Shown piece by piece: positions 16,801-32,099 of a stretch of 64,000 nt of DNA (position 1 is its first letter; each line of letters starts with the position of its first letter). The translations under genes and the position numbers were made by a program. Source of the DNA: Aspidapion aeneum (taxonomy: Eukaryota; Arthropoda; Insecta; Coleoptera; Brentidae); NCBI GenBank assembly GCA_963576565.1, contig OY755048.1, forward strand, positions 4,718,501-4,782,500, given 5' to 3'. Under the pieces are notes generated by a model. The model saw nothing but the letters and a program-made list of their open reading frames with translations, searched no databases and was not told the DNA's origin.

Positions 16801-18199
16801 TATAAAAATTTTTGAAATCGGAGCAACTTTTTTTTTTTTTTTAAATTAGGGTCACCATAACTTACACTACTATTGTGTAGTATCATCTGAAACGCAAAGA
16901 TATATAAAAATTTTTGAAATCGGAGCAATTTTTTTTTTTCGAAAAAATTAGGATAACCATAACTTACACTACTATTGTGTAGTATCATCTGAAACGCAAA
17001 GATATATAAAAAATTTTGAAATCGGAGCAATTTTTTTTTTCGAAGAAATTAGGATAACCATAGCTTACACTAATATTGTGTAGTATCATCGGAAACGCAA
17101 AGATATATAAAAATTTTTGAAATCGGAGCAACTTTTTTTTTTTTTTTTAAATTAGGGTCACCATAACTTACACTACTATTGTGTAGTATCATCTGAAGCG
17201 CAAAGATATATAAAAAATTTTGAAATCGGAGCAATTTTTTTTTTCGAAGAAATTAGGATAACCATAGCTTACACTAATATTGTGTAGTATCATCGGAAAC
17301 GCAAAGATATATAAAAATTTTTGAAATCGGAGCAACTTTTTTTTTTTTTTTTAAATTAGGGTCACCATAACTTACACTACTATTGTGTAGTATCATCTGA
17401 AACGCAAAGATATATAAAAATTTTTGAAATCGGAGCAATTTTTTTTTTTCGAAAAAATTAGGATAACCATAACTTACACTACTATTGTGTAGTATCATCT
17501 GAAACGCAAAGATATATAAAAAATTTTGAAATCGGAGCAATTTTTTTTTTTTCGAAAAAATTAGGATAACCATAGCTTACACTAATATTGTGTAGTATCA
17601 TCGGAAACGCAAAGATATATAAAAATTTTTGAAATCGGAGCAATTTTTTTTTTCGAAAAAATTAGGATAACCATAGCTTACACTAATATTGTGTAGTATC
17701 ATCTGAAACGCAAAGATATATAAAAAATTTTGAAATCGGAGCAATTTTTTTTTTTTCGAAAAAATTAGGATAACCATAGCTTACACTAATATTGTGTAGT
17801 ATCATCGGAAACGCAAAGATATATAAAAATTTTTGAAATCGGAGCAATTTTTTTTTTTTCGAAAAAATTAGGATAACCATAGCTTACACTAATATTGTGT
17901 AGTATCATCGGAAACGCAAAGATATATAAACATTTTTGAAATCGGAGCAATTTTTTTTTTCGAAAAAATTAGGATAACCATAGCTTACACTAATATTGTG
18001 TAGTATCATCGGAAACGCAAAGATATATAAAAATTTTTGAAATAGGAGCAATTTTTTTTTTTCGAAAAAATTAGGATAACCATAGCTTACACTAATATTG
18101 TGTAGTAACATCTGAAACGCAAAGATATATAAAAATTTTTGAAATCGGAGCAACTTTTTTTTTATCGAAAAAATTAGGATCACCATAACTTACACTACT

Positions 18200-20540
18200 A
18201 TTGTGTAGTATCATCTGAAACGCAAAGATATATAAAAATTTTTGAAATCGGAGCAATTTTTTTTTTCGAAAAAATTAGGATAACCATAGCTTACTCTAAT
18301 ATTGTGTAGTATCATCGGAAACGCAAAGATATATAAAAATTTTTGAAATCGAAACAATTTTTTTTTTTCGAAAAAATTAGGATAACCATAGCTTACACTA
18401 ATATTGTGTAGTATCATCGGAAACGCAAAGATATATAAAAATTTTTGAAATCGGAGCAATTTTTTTTTTCGAAAAAATTAGGATAACCATAGCTTACACT
18501 AATATTGTGTAGTATCATCGGAAACGCAAAGATATATAAAAATTTTTGAAATCGGAGCAATTTTTTTTTTTTCGAAAAAATTAGGATAACCATAGCTTAC
18601 ACTAATATTGTGTAGTATCATCGGAAACGCAAAGATATATAAAAAATTTTGAAATCGGAGCAACTTTTTTTTTATCGAAAAAATTAGGATCACTATAGCT
18701 TACACTACTATTGTGTAGTATCATCTGAAACGCAAAGATATATAAACATTTTTGAAATCGGACCAATTTTTTTTTTCGAAAAAATTAGGATAACCATAGC
18801 TTACACTAATATTTTGTAGTATCATCGGAAACGCAAAGATATATAAAAATTTTTGAAATCGGAGCAACTTTCTTTTTATCGAGAAAATTAGGATCACCAT
18901 AACTTACACTACTATTGTGTAGTATCATCTGAAACGCAAAGATATATAAAAATTTTTGAAATCGGAGAAATTTTTTTTTTTCGAAAAAATTAGGATAACC
19001 ATAGCTTACACTAATATTGTGTAGTATCATCGGAAACGCAAAGATATATAAAAATTTTTGAAATCGGAGCAACTTTTTTTTTATCGAAAAAATTAGGGTC
19101 ACCATAGCTTACACTACTATTGTGTAGTATCATCGGAAACGCAAAGATATATAAAAATTTTTGAAATCGGAGCAATTTTTTTTTTTCGAAAAAATTAGGA
19201 TAACCATAGCTTACACTAATATTGTGTAGTATCATCGGAAACGCAAAGATATATAAAAATTTTTGAAATCGGAGCAACTTTTTTTTTATCGAAAAAATTA
19301 GGATCACCATAACTTACACTACTATTGTGTAGTATCATCTGAAACGCAAAGATATATAAAAATTTTTGAAATCGGAGCAATTTTTGTTTTTTCGAAAAAA
19401 TTAGGATAACCATAGCTTACACTAATATTGTGTAGTATCATCGGAAACGCAAAGATATATAAAAATTTTTGAAATCGGAGCAACTTTTTTTTTATCGAAA
19501 AAATTAGGGTCACCATAGCTTACACTACTATTGTGTAGTATCATCGGAAACGCAAAGATATATAAAAATTTTTGAAATCGGAGCAATTTTTTTTTTTCGA
19601 AAAAATTAGGATAACCATAGCTTACACTAATATTGTGTAGTATCATCGGAAACGCAAAGATATATAAAAATTTTTGAAATCGGAGCAATTTTTTTCTTTC
19701 GAAAAAATTAGGATAACCATAGCTTACACTAATATTGTGTAGTATCATCGGAAACGCAAAGATATATAAAAATTTTTGAAATCGGAGCAATTTTTTTTTT
19801 TCGAAAAAATTAGGATAACCATAGCTTACACTAATATTGTGTAGTATCATCGGAAACGCAAAGATATATAAAAATTTTTGAAATCGGAGCAATTTTTTTT
19901 TTTCGAAAAAATTAGGATAACCATAGCTTACACTAATATTGTGTAGTATCATCGGAAACGCAAAGATATATAAAAAATTTTGAAATCGGAGCAACTTTTT
20001 TTTTATCGAAAAAATTAGGATCACTATAGCTTACACTACTATTGTGTAGTATCATCTGAAACGCAAAGATATATAAAATTTTTTGAAATCGGAGCAATTT
20101 TTTTTTTTCGAAAAAATTAGGATAACCATAGCTTACACTAATATTGTGTAGTATCATCTGAAACGCAAAGATATATAAAAATTTTTGAAATCGGAGCAAT
20201 TTTTTTTTTCGAAAAATTAGGATAACCATAGCTTACACTAATATTGTGTAGTATCATCGGAAACGCAAAGATATATAAAAATTTTTGAAATCGGAGCAAT
20301 TTTTTTTTTTTCGAAAAAATTAGGATAACCATAACTTACACTACTATTGTGTAGTATCATCTGAAACGCAAAGATATATAAAAATTTTTGAAATCGGAGC
20401 AATTTTTTTTTTTCGAAAAAATTAGGATCACCATAACTTACACTACTATTGTGTAGTATCATCTGAAACGCAAAGATATATAAAAATTTTTGAAATCGGA
20501 GCAATTTTTTTTTTTTCGAAAAAATTAGGATAACCATAAC
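18200..20540 (+). repeat. Higher-order block, copy a (partner at ~45.6-47.9 kb)
   Basis: Private variants recur in the same order ~27,355 bp downstream: TAATATTTTGTAG near 18810 and 46162, AATCGGAGAAATTTT near 18962 and 46316, and a G in the T-run near 19386 and 46740. A few substitutions separate the copies, so the duplication is fairly young. Edges are approximate. Confidence 0.7.
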
Positions 20541-21669
20541 TTACACTAATATTGTGTAGTATCATCGGAAACGCAAAGATATATAAAAAATTTTGAAATC
20601 GGAGCAACTTTTTTTTTATCGAAAAAATTAGGGTCACCATAGCTTACACTACTATTGTGTAGTATCATCGGAAACGCAAAGATATATAAAAATTTTTGAA
20701 ATCGGAGCAACTTTTTTTTTATCGAAAAAATTAGGATCACCATAACTTACACTACTATTGTGTAGTATCATCTGAAACGCAAAGATATATAAAAATTTTT
20801 GAAATCGGAGCAATTTTTTTTTTTCGAAAAAATTAGGATAACCATAGCTTACACTAATATTGTGTAGTATCATCTGAAACGCAAAGATATATAAAAATTT
20901 TTGAAATCGGAGCAATTTTTTTTTTCGAAAAAATTAGGATAACCATAGCTTACACTAATATTGTGTAGTATCATCGGAAACGCAAAGATATATAAAAATT
21001 TTTGAAATCGGAGCAATTTTTTTTTTTTTCGAAAAAATTAGGATAACCATAACTTACACTACTATTGTGTAGTATCATCTGAAACGCAAAGATATATAAA
21101 AATTTTTGAAATCGGAGCAATTTTTTTTTTTTCGAAAAAATTAGGATAACCATAACTTACACTACTATTGTGTAGTATCATCTGAAACGCAAAGATATAT
21201 AAAAATTTTTGAAATCGGAGCAATTTTTTTTTTTTCGAAAAAATTAGGATAACCATAACTTACACTAATATTGTGTAGTATCATCGGAAACGCAAAGATA
21301 TATAAAAAATTTTGAAATCGGAGCAACTTTTTTTTTATCGAAAAAATTAGGGTCACCATAGCTTACACTACTATTGTGTAGTATCATCGGAAACGCAAAG
21401 ATATATAAAAAATTTTGAAATCGGAGCAACTTTTTTTTTATCGAAAAAATTAGGATCACCATAACTTACACTACTATTGTGTAGTATCATCTGAAACGCA
21501 AAGATATATAAAAATTTTTGAAATCGGAGCAATTTTTTTTTTCGAAAAAATTAGGATAACCATAACTTACACTACTATTGTGTAGTATCATCTGAAACGC
21601 AAAGATATATAAAAAATTTTGAAATCGGAGCAATTTTTTTTTTCGAAAAAATTAGGATAATCATAGCTT

Positions 21670-23810
21670 ACACTAATATTGTGTAGTATCATCGGAAACG
21701 CAAAGATATATAAAAATTTTTGAAATCGGAGCAACTTTTTTTTTATCGAAAAAATTAGGGTCACCATAGCTTACACTACTATTGTGTAGTATCATCGGAA
21801 ACGCAAAGATATATAAAAATTTTTGAAATCGGAGCAACTTTTTTTTTATCGAAAAAATTAGGGTCACCATAGCTTACACTACTATTGTGTAGTATCATCG
21901 GAAACGCAAAGATATATAAAAATTTTTGAAATCGGAGCAATTTTTTTTTTCGAAAAAATTAGGATAACCATAGCTTACACTAATATTGTGTAGTATCATC
22001 GGAAACGCAAAGATATATAAAAATTTTTGAAATCGGAGCAACTTTTTTTTATCGAAAAAATTAGGATAACCATAGCTTACACTAATTTTGTGTAGTATCA
22101 TCGGAAACGCAAAGATATATAAAAATTTTTGAAATCGGAGCAACTTTCTTTTTATCGAAAAAATTAGGATCACCATAACTTACACTACTATTGTGTAGTA
22201 TCTGAAACGCAAAGATATATAAAAATTTTTGAAATCGGAGCAATTTTTTTTTTCGAAAAAATTAGGATAACCATAGCTTACACTAATATTGTGTAGTATC
22301 ATCGGAAACGCAAAGATATATAAAAATTTTTGAAATCGGAGCAACTTTTTTTTATCGAAAAAATTAGGGTCACCATAGCTTACACTACTATTGTGTAGTA
22401 TCATCGGAAACGCAAAGATATATAAAAATTTTTGAAATCGGAGCAATTTTTTTTTTCGAAAAAATTAGGATAACCATAGCTTACACTAATATTGTGTAGT
22501 ATCATCGGAAACGCAAAGATATATAAAAATTTTTGAAATCGGAGCAACTTTTTTTTTATCGAAAAAATTAGGATAACCATAGCTTACACTAATTTTGTGT
22601 AGTATCATCGGAAACGCAAAGATATATAAAATTTTTTTAAATCGGAGCAACTTTTTTTTTATCGAAAAAATTAGGATCACTATAGCTTACACTACTATTG
22701 TGTAGTATCATCTGAAACGCAAAAATATATAAAAATTTTTGAAATCGGAGCAATTTTTTTTTTCGAAAAAATTAGGATAACCATAGCTTACACTAATATT
22801 GTGTAGTATCATCGGAAACGCAAAGATATATAAAAATTTTTGAAATCGGAGCAACTTTCTTTTTATCGAAAAAATTAGGATCACCATAACTTACACTACT
22901 ATTGTGTAGTATCATCTGAAACGCAAAGATATATAAAAATTTTTGAAATCGGAGCAATTTTTTTTTTCGAAAAAATTAGGATAACCATAGCTTACACTAA
23001 TATTGTGTAGTATCATCGGAAACGCAAAGATATATAAAAATTTTTGAAATCGGAGCAATTTTTTTTTTCGAAAAAATTAGGATAACCATAGCTTACACTA
23101 ATATTGTGTAGTATCATCGGAAACGCAAAGATATATAAAAATTTTTGAAATCGGAGCAACTTTTTTTTTATCGAAAAAATTAGGATAACCATAGCTTACA
23201 CTAATTTTGTGTAGTATCATCGGAAACGCAAAGATATATAAAAAATTTTTAAATCGGAGCAATTTTTTTTTTTCGAAAAAATTAGGATAACCATAGCTTA
23301 CACTAATATTGTGTAGTATCATCGGAAACGCAAAGATATATAAAAATTTTTGAAATCGGAGCAACTTTTTTTTTATCGAAAAAATTAGGATCACTATAGC
23401 TTACACTACTATTGTGTAGTATCATCTGAAACGCAAAGATATATAAAAATTTTTGAAATCGGAGCAATTTTTTTTTTTCGAAAAAATTAGGATAACCATA
23501 GCTTACACTAATATTGTGTAGTATCATCGGAAACGCAAAGATATATAAAAATTTTTGAAATCGGAGCAACTTTTTTTTTATCGAAAAAATTAGGATCACC
23601 ATAACTTACACTACTATTGTGTAGTATCATCTGAAACGCAAAGATATATAAAAATTTTTGAAATCGGAGCAATTTTTTTTTTTCGAAAAAATTAGGATAA
23701 CCATAACTTACACTACTATTGTGTAGTATCATCTGAAACGCAAAGATATATAAAAATTTTTTAAATCGGAGCAATTTTTTTTTTTTCGAAAAAATTAGGA
23801 TAACCATAGC
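21670..23810 (+). repeat. Higher-order block with TGTAGTATCTGAAACG deletion marker, copy 1 of 4
   Basis: A monomer lacking the second ATC (TGTAGTATCTGAAACG) is at 22201, next to monomers with TTTCTTTTTATCG and TAATTTTGTG. The same marker set occurs at 38121, 48944 and 55891, that is 15,920, 10,823 and 6,947 bp apart. Confidence 0.7.
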
Positions 23811-26800
23811 TTACACTAATATTGTGTAGTATCATCGGAAACGCAAAGATATATACAAATTTTTGAAATCGGAGCAACTTTTTTTTTATCGAAAAAATTA
23901 GGATCACCATAACTTACACTACTATTGTGTAGTATCATCTGAAACGCAAAGATATATAAAAATTTTTGAAATCGGAGCAATTTTTTTTTTTTTCGAAAAA
24001 ATTAGGATAACCATAGCTTACACTAATATTGTGTAGTATCATCGGAAACGCAAAGATATATAAAAATTTTTGAAATCGGAGCAACTTTTTTTTTATCGAA
24101 AAAATTAGGATCACCATAACTTACACTACTATTGTGTAGTATCATCTGAAACGCAAAGATATATAAAAATTTTTGAAATCGGAGCAATTTTTTTTTTTTG
24201 AAAAAATTAGGATAACCATAACTTACACTACTATTGTGTAGTATCATCTGAAACGCAAAGATATATACAAATTTTTGAAATCGGAGCAATTTTTTTTTTC
24301 GAAAAAATTAGGATCACCATAACTTACACTACTATTGTGTAGTATCATCTGAAACGCAAAGATATATAAAAAATTTTGAAATCGGAGCAATTTTTTTTTT
24401 TTCGAAAAAATTAGGATAACCATAACTTACACTACTATTGTGTAGTATCATCTGAAACGCAAAGATATATAAAAATTTTTGAAATCGGAGCAATTTTTTT
24501 TTTTCGAAAAAATTAGGATAACCATAACTTACACTACTATTGTGTAGTATCATCTGAAACGCAAAGATATATAAAAATTTTTGAAATCGGAGCAATTTTT
24601 TTTTTTTCGAAAAAATTAGGATAACCATAACTTACACTACTATTGTGTAGTATCATCTGAAACGCAAAGATATATAAAAATTTTTGAAATCGGAGCAATT
24701 TTTTTTTTTCGAAAAAATTAGGATCACCATAACTTACACTACTATTGTGTAGTATCATCTGAAACGCAAAGATATATAAAAATTTTTGAAATCGGAGCAA
24801 TTTTTTTTTTTTCGAAAAAATTAGGATAACCATAACTTACACTACTATTGTGTAGTATCATCTGAAACGCAAAGATATATAAAAATTTTTGAAATCGGAG
24901 CAATTTTTTTTTTCGAAAAAATTAGGATAACCATAGCTTACACTAATATTGTGTAGTATCATCGGAAACGCAAAGATATATAAAAATTTTTGAAATCGGA
25001 GCAATTTTTTTTTTCGAAAAAATTAGGATAACCATAGCTTACACTAATATTGTGTAGTATCATCGGAAACGCAAAGATATATAAAAATTTTTGAAATAGG
25101 AGCAATTTTTTTTTTCGAAAAAATTAGGATAACCATAGCTTACACTAATATTGTGTAGTAACATCTGAAACGCAAAGATATATAAAAATTTTTGAAATCG
25201 GAGCAACTTTTTTTTTATCGAAAAAATTAGGATCACCATAACTTACACTACTATTGTGTAGTATCATCTGAAACGCAAAGATATATAAAAATTTTTGAAA
25301 TCGGAGCAATTTTTTTTTTCGAAAAAATTAGGATAACCATAGCTTACACTAATATTGTGTAGTATCATCGGAAACGCAAAGATATATAAAAAATTTTGAA
25401 ATCGAAGCAATTTTTTTTTTTTCGAAAAATTAGGATAACCATAGCTTACACTAATATTGTGTAGTATCATCGGAAACGCAAAGATATATAAAAATTTTTG
25501 AAATCGGAGCAATTTTTTTTTTTTCGAAAAAATTAGGATAACCATAGCTTACACTAATATTGTGTAGTATCATCGGAAACGCAAAGATATATAAAAATTT
25601 TTGAAATCGGAGCAACTTTTTTTTTATCGAAAAAATTAGGATCACCATAACTTACACTATACTATTGTGTAGTATCATCTGAAACGCAAAGATATATAAA
25701 AATTTTTGAAATCGGAGCAATTTTTTTTTTTGAAAAAATTAGGATAACCATAGCTTACACTAATATTGTGTAGTATCATCGGAAACGCAAATATATATAA
25801 AAATTTTTGAAATCGGAGCAACTTTTTTTTTATCGAAAAAATTAGGGTCACCATAGCTTACACTACTATTGTGTAGTATCATCGGAAACGCAAAGATATA
25901 TAAAAATTTTTGAAATCGGAGCAATTTTTTTTTTTTTCGAAAAAATTAGGATAACCATAGCTTATACTAATATTGTGTAGTATCATCGGAAACGCAAAGA
26001 TATATAAAAAATTTTGAAATCGGAACAACTTTTTTTTTATCGAAAAAATTAGGATCACTATAGCTTACACTACTGTTGTGTAGTATCATCTGAAACGCAA
26101 AGATATATAAATTTTTTTGAAATCGGAGCAATTTTTTTTTTTCGAAAAAATTAGGATAACCATAGCTTACACTAATATTGTGTAGTATCATCGGAAACGC
26201 AAAGATATATAAAAATTTTTGAAATCGGAGCAACTTTTTTTTTATCGAAAAAATTAGGATAACCATAGCTTACACTAATATTGTGTAATATCATCGGAAA
26301 CGCAAAGATATATAAAAATTTTTGAAATCGGAGCAACTTTTTTTTTATCGAAAAAATTAGGATCACCATAACTTACACTACTATTGTGTAGTATCATCTG
26401 AAACGCAAAGATATATAAAAATTTTTGAAATCGGTGCAATTTTTTTTTTTCGAAAAAATTAGGATAACCATAGCTTACACTAATATTGTGTAGTATCATC
26501 GGAAACGCAAAGATATATAAAAATTTTTGAAATCGGAGCAACTTTTTTTTTATCGAAAAAATTAGGATCACTATAGCTTACACTACTATTGTGTAGTATC
26601 ATCTGAAACGCAAAAATATATAAAAATTTTTGAAATCGGAGCAATTTTTTTTTTCGAAAAAATTAGGATAACCATAGCTTACACTAATATTGTGTAGTAT
26701 CATCGGAAACGCAAAGATATATAAAATTTTTTGAAATCGGAGCAACTTTCTTTTTATCGAAAAAATTAGGATCACCATAACTTACACTACTATTGTGTAG

Positions 26801-29800
26801 TATCATCTGAAACGCAAAGATATATAAAAATTTTTGAAATCGGAGCAATTTTTTTTTTTTCGAAAAAATTAGGATAACCATAGCTTACACTAATATTGTG
26901 TAGTATCATCGGAAACGCAAATATATATAAAAATTTTTGAAATCGGAGCAACTTTTTTTTTATCGAAAAAATTAGGGTCACCATAGCTTACACAACTATT
27001 GTGTAGTATCATCGGAAACGCAAAGATATATAAAAATTTTTGAAATCGGAGCAATTTTTTTTTTCGAAAAAATTAGGATAACCATAGCTTACACTAATAT
27101 TGTGTAGTATCATCGGAAACGCAAAGATATATAAAAATTTTTGAAATCGGAGCAACTTTTTTTTTATCGAAAAAATTAGGATAACCATAGCTTACACTAA
27201 TTTTGTGTAGTATCATCGGAAACGCAAAGATATATAAAAATTTTTTAAATCGGAGCAATTTTTTTTTTTCGAAAAAATTAGGATAACCATAGCTTACACT
27301 AATATTGTGTAGTATCATCGGAAACGCAAAGATATATAAAAATTTTTGAAATCGGAGCAATTTTTTTTTTTCGAAAAAATTAGGATAACCATAGCTTACA
27401 CTAATATTGTGTAGTATCATCGGAAACGCAAAGATATATAAAAATTTTTGAAATCGGAGCAACTTTTTTTTATCGAAAAAATTAGGATCACCATAACTTA
27501 CACTACTATTGTGTAGTATCATCTGAAACGCAAAGATATATAAAAATTTTTGAAATCGGAGCAATTTTTTTTTTTCGAAAAAATTAGGATAACCATAGCT
27601 TACACTAATATTGTGTAGTATCATCGGAAACGCAAAGATATATAAAAAATTTTGAAATCGGAGCAATTTTTTTTTCGAAAAAATTAGGATAACCATAGCT
27701 TACACTAATATTGTGTAGTATCAACGGAAACGCAAAGATATATAAAAAATTTTGAAATCGGAGCAATTTTTTTTTTCGAAAAAATTAGGATAACCATAGC
27801 TTACACTAATATTGTGTAGTATCATCGGAAACGCAAAGTTATATAAAAATTTTTGAAATCGGAGCAACTTTTTTTTTATCGAAAAAATTAGGATCACCAT
27901 AACTTACACTACTATTGTGTAGTATCATCTGAAACGCAAAGATATATAAAAATTTTTGAAATCGGAGCAATTTTTTTTTTCGAAAAAATTAGGATAACCA
28001 TAGCTTACACTAATATTGTGTAGTATCATCGGAAACGCAAAGATATATAAAAATTTTTGAAATCGGAGCAACTTTTTTTTTATCGAAAAAATTAGGGTCA
28101 CCATAGCTTACACTACTATTGTGTAGTATCATCGGAAACGCAAAGATATATAAAAATTTTTGAAATCGTAGCAATTTTTTTTTTTCGAAAAAATTAGGAT
28201 AACCATAGCTTACACTAATATTGTGTAGTATCATCGGAAACGCAAAGATATATAAAAAATTTTGAAATCGAAGCAACTTTTTTTTTATCGAAAAAATTAG
28301 GATCACTATAGCTTACACTACTATTGTGTAGTATCATCTGAAACGCAAAGATATATAAAAATTTTTGAAATCGGAGCAATTTTTTTTTTCCAAAAAATTA
28401 GGATAACCATAGCTTACACTAATATTGTGTAGTATCATCGGAAACGCAAAGATATATAAAAATTTTTGAAATCGGAGCAACTTTTTTTTTATCGAAAAAA
28501 TTAGGGTCACCGTAGCTTACACTACTATTGTGTAGTATCATCGGAAACGCAAAGATATATAAAAATTTTTGAAATCGGAGCAACTTATTTTTTATCGAAA
28601 AAATTAGGATCACCATAACTTACACTACTATTGTGTAGTATCATCTGAAACGCAAAGATATATAAAAATTTTTGAAATCGGAGCAATTTTTTTTTTTTTT
28701 TTAAAATTAAGATAACCATAGCTTACACTAATATTGTGTAGTATCATCGGAAACGCAAAGATATATAAAAATTTTTGAAATCGGAGCAACTTTTTTTTTA
28801 TCGAAAAAATTAGGGTCACCATAGCTTACACTACTATTGTGTAGTATCATCGGAAACGCAAAGATATATAAAAAATTTTGAAATCGGAGCAATTTTTTTT
28901 TTTCGAAAAAATTAGGATAACCATAGCTTACACTAATATTGTGTAGTATCATCGGAAACGCAAAGATATATAAAAAATTTTGAAATCGGAGCAACTTTTT
29001 TTTTATCGAAAAAATTAGGATAACCATAACTTACACTACTATTGTGTAGTATCATCTGAAACGCAAAGATATATAAAAATTTTTGAAATCGGAGCAACTT
29101 TTTTTTTATCGAAAAAATTAGGATCACCATAACTTACACTACTATTGTGTAGTATCATCTGAAACGCAAAGATATATAAAAATTTTTGAAATCGGAGCAA
29201 TTTTTTTTTTTTTCGAAAAAATTAGGATAACCATAGCTTACACTAATATTGTGTAGTATCATCGGAAACGCAAAGATATATAAAAATTTTTGAAAGCGGA
29301 GCAATTTTTTTTTTCGAAAAAATTAGGATAACCATAACTTACACTACTATTGTGTAGTATCATCTGAAACGCAAAGATATATAAAAATTTTTGAAATCGG
29401 AGCAATTTTTTTTTTATCGAAAAAATTAGGATAACCATAGCTTACACTAATATTGTGTAGTATCATCGGAAACGCAAAGATATATAAAAATTTTTGAAAT
29501 CGGAGCAATTTTTTTTTTTCGAAAAAATTAGGATAACCATAGCTTACACTAATATTGTGTAGTATCATCTGAAACGCAAAGATATATAAAAATTTTTGAA
29601 ATCGGAGCAACTTTTTTTTTATCGAAAAAATTAGGATAACAATAACTTACACTACTATTGTGTAGTATCATCTGAAACGCAAAGATATATAAAAATTTTT
29701 GAAATCGGAGCAATTTTTTTTTTTTCGAAAAAATTAGGATAACCATAGCTTACACTAATATTGTGTAGTATCATCGGAAACGCAAAGATATAAAAAATTT

Positions 29801-32099
29801 TTTGAAAGCGGAGCAATTTTTTTTTTCGAAAAAATTAGGATAACCATAACTTACACTACTATTGTGTAGTATCATCTGAAACGCAAAGATATATAAAAAT
29901 TTTTGAAATCGGAGCAATTTTTTTTTTCGAAAAAATTAGGATAACTATAGCTTACACTAATATTGTGTAGTATCATCGGAAACGCAAAGATATATAAAAA
30001 TTTTTGAAATCGGAGCAACTTATTTTTTATCGAAAAAATTAGGGTCACCATAGCTTACACTACTATTGTGTAGTATCATCGGAAACGCAAAGATATATAA
30101 AAATTTTTGAAATCGGAGCAATTTTTTTTTTTCGAAAAAATTAGGATAACCATAGCTTACACTAATATTGTGTAGTATCATCGGAAACGCAAAGATATAT
30201 AAAAATTTTTGAAATCGGAGCAACTTTTTTTTTATCGAAAAAATTAGGATCACTATAGCTTACACTACTATTGTGTAGTATCATCTGAAACGCAAAGATA
30301 TATAAAATTTTTTGAAATCGGAGCAATTTTTTTTTTCGAAAAAATTAGGATAACCATAGCTTACACTAATATTGTGTAGTATCATCGGAAACGCAAAGAT
30401 ATATAAAAATTTTTGAAATCGGAGCAATTTTTTTTTTTCGAAAAAATTAGGATAACCATAGCTTACACTAATATTGTGTAGTATCATCGGAAACGCAAAG
30501 ATATATAAAAATTTTTGAAATCGGAGCAACTTTTTTTTTATCGAAAAAATTAGGATCACTATAGCTTACACTACTATTGTGTAGTATCATCTGAAACGCA
30601 AAGATATATAAAATTTTTTGAAATCGGAGCAATTTTTTTTTTCGAAAAAATTAGGATAGCCATAGCTTACACTAATATTGTGTAGTATCATCGGAAACGC
30701 AAAGATATATAAAAAATTTTGAAATCGGAGCAACTTTTTTTTTATCGAAAAAATTAGGATAACCATAGCTTACACTAATATTGTGTAGTATCATCGGAAA
30801 CGCAAAGATATATAAAAATTTTTGAAATCGGAGCAATTTTTTTTTTTTCGAAAAAATTAGGATAACCATAGCTTACACTAATATTGTGTAGTATCATCGG
30901 AAACGCAAAGATATATAAAAATTTTTGAAATCGGAGCAACTTTTTTTTTATCGAAAAAATTAGGATCACCATAACTTACACTACTATTGTGTAGTATCAT
31001 CTGAAACGCAAAGATATATAAAAATTTTTGAAATCGGAGCAATTTTTTTTTTTCGAAAAAATTAGGATAAATATAGCTTACACTAATATTGTGTAGTATC
31101 ATCGGAAACGCAAAGATATATAAAAAATTTTGAAATCGGAGCAACTTTTTTTTTATCGAAAAAATTAGGATCACTATAGCTTACACTACTATTGTGTAGT
31201 ATCATCTGAAACGCAAAGATATATAAAAATTTTTGAAATCGGAGCAATTTTTTTTTTCGAAAAAATTAGGATAACCATAGCTTACACTAATATTGTGTAG
31301 TATCATCTGAAACGCAAAGATATATAAAAATTTTTGAAATCGGAGCAATTTTTTTTTTCGAAAAAATTAGGATAACCATAGCTTACACTAATATTGTGTA
31401 GTATCATCGGAAACGCAAAGATATATAAAAATTTTTGAAATCTGAGCAATTTTTTTTTTTCGAAAAAATTAGGATAACCATAGCTTACACTAATATTGTG
31501 TAGTATCATCGGAAACGCAAAGATATATAAAAAATTTTGAAATCGGAGCAACTTTTTTTTTATCGAAAAAATTAGGATCACCATAACTTACACTACTATT
31601 GTGTAGTATCATCTGAAACGCAAAGATATATAAAAATTTTTGAAATCGGAGCAATTTTTTTTTTTTCGAAAAAATTAGGATAACCATAGCTTACACTAAT
31701 ATTGTGTAGTATCATCGGATACGCAAAGATATATAAAAATTTTTGAAATCGGAGCAACTTTTTTTTTATCGAAAAAATTAGGGTCACCATAGCTTACACT
31801 ACTATTGTGTAGTATCATCGGAAACGCAAAGATATATAAAAAATTTTGAAATCGGAGCAATTTTTTTTTTCGAAAAAATTAGGATAACCATAGCTTACAC
31901 TAATATTGTGTAGTATCATCGGAAACGCAAAGATATATAAAAATTTTTGAAATCGGAGCAATTTTTTTTTTTTCGAAAAAATTAGGATAACCATAGCTTA
32001 CACTAATATTGTGTAGTATCATCGGAAACGCAAAGATATATAAAAAATTTTGAAATCGGAGCAATTTTTTTTTTCGAAAAAATTAGGATAACCATAGCT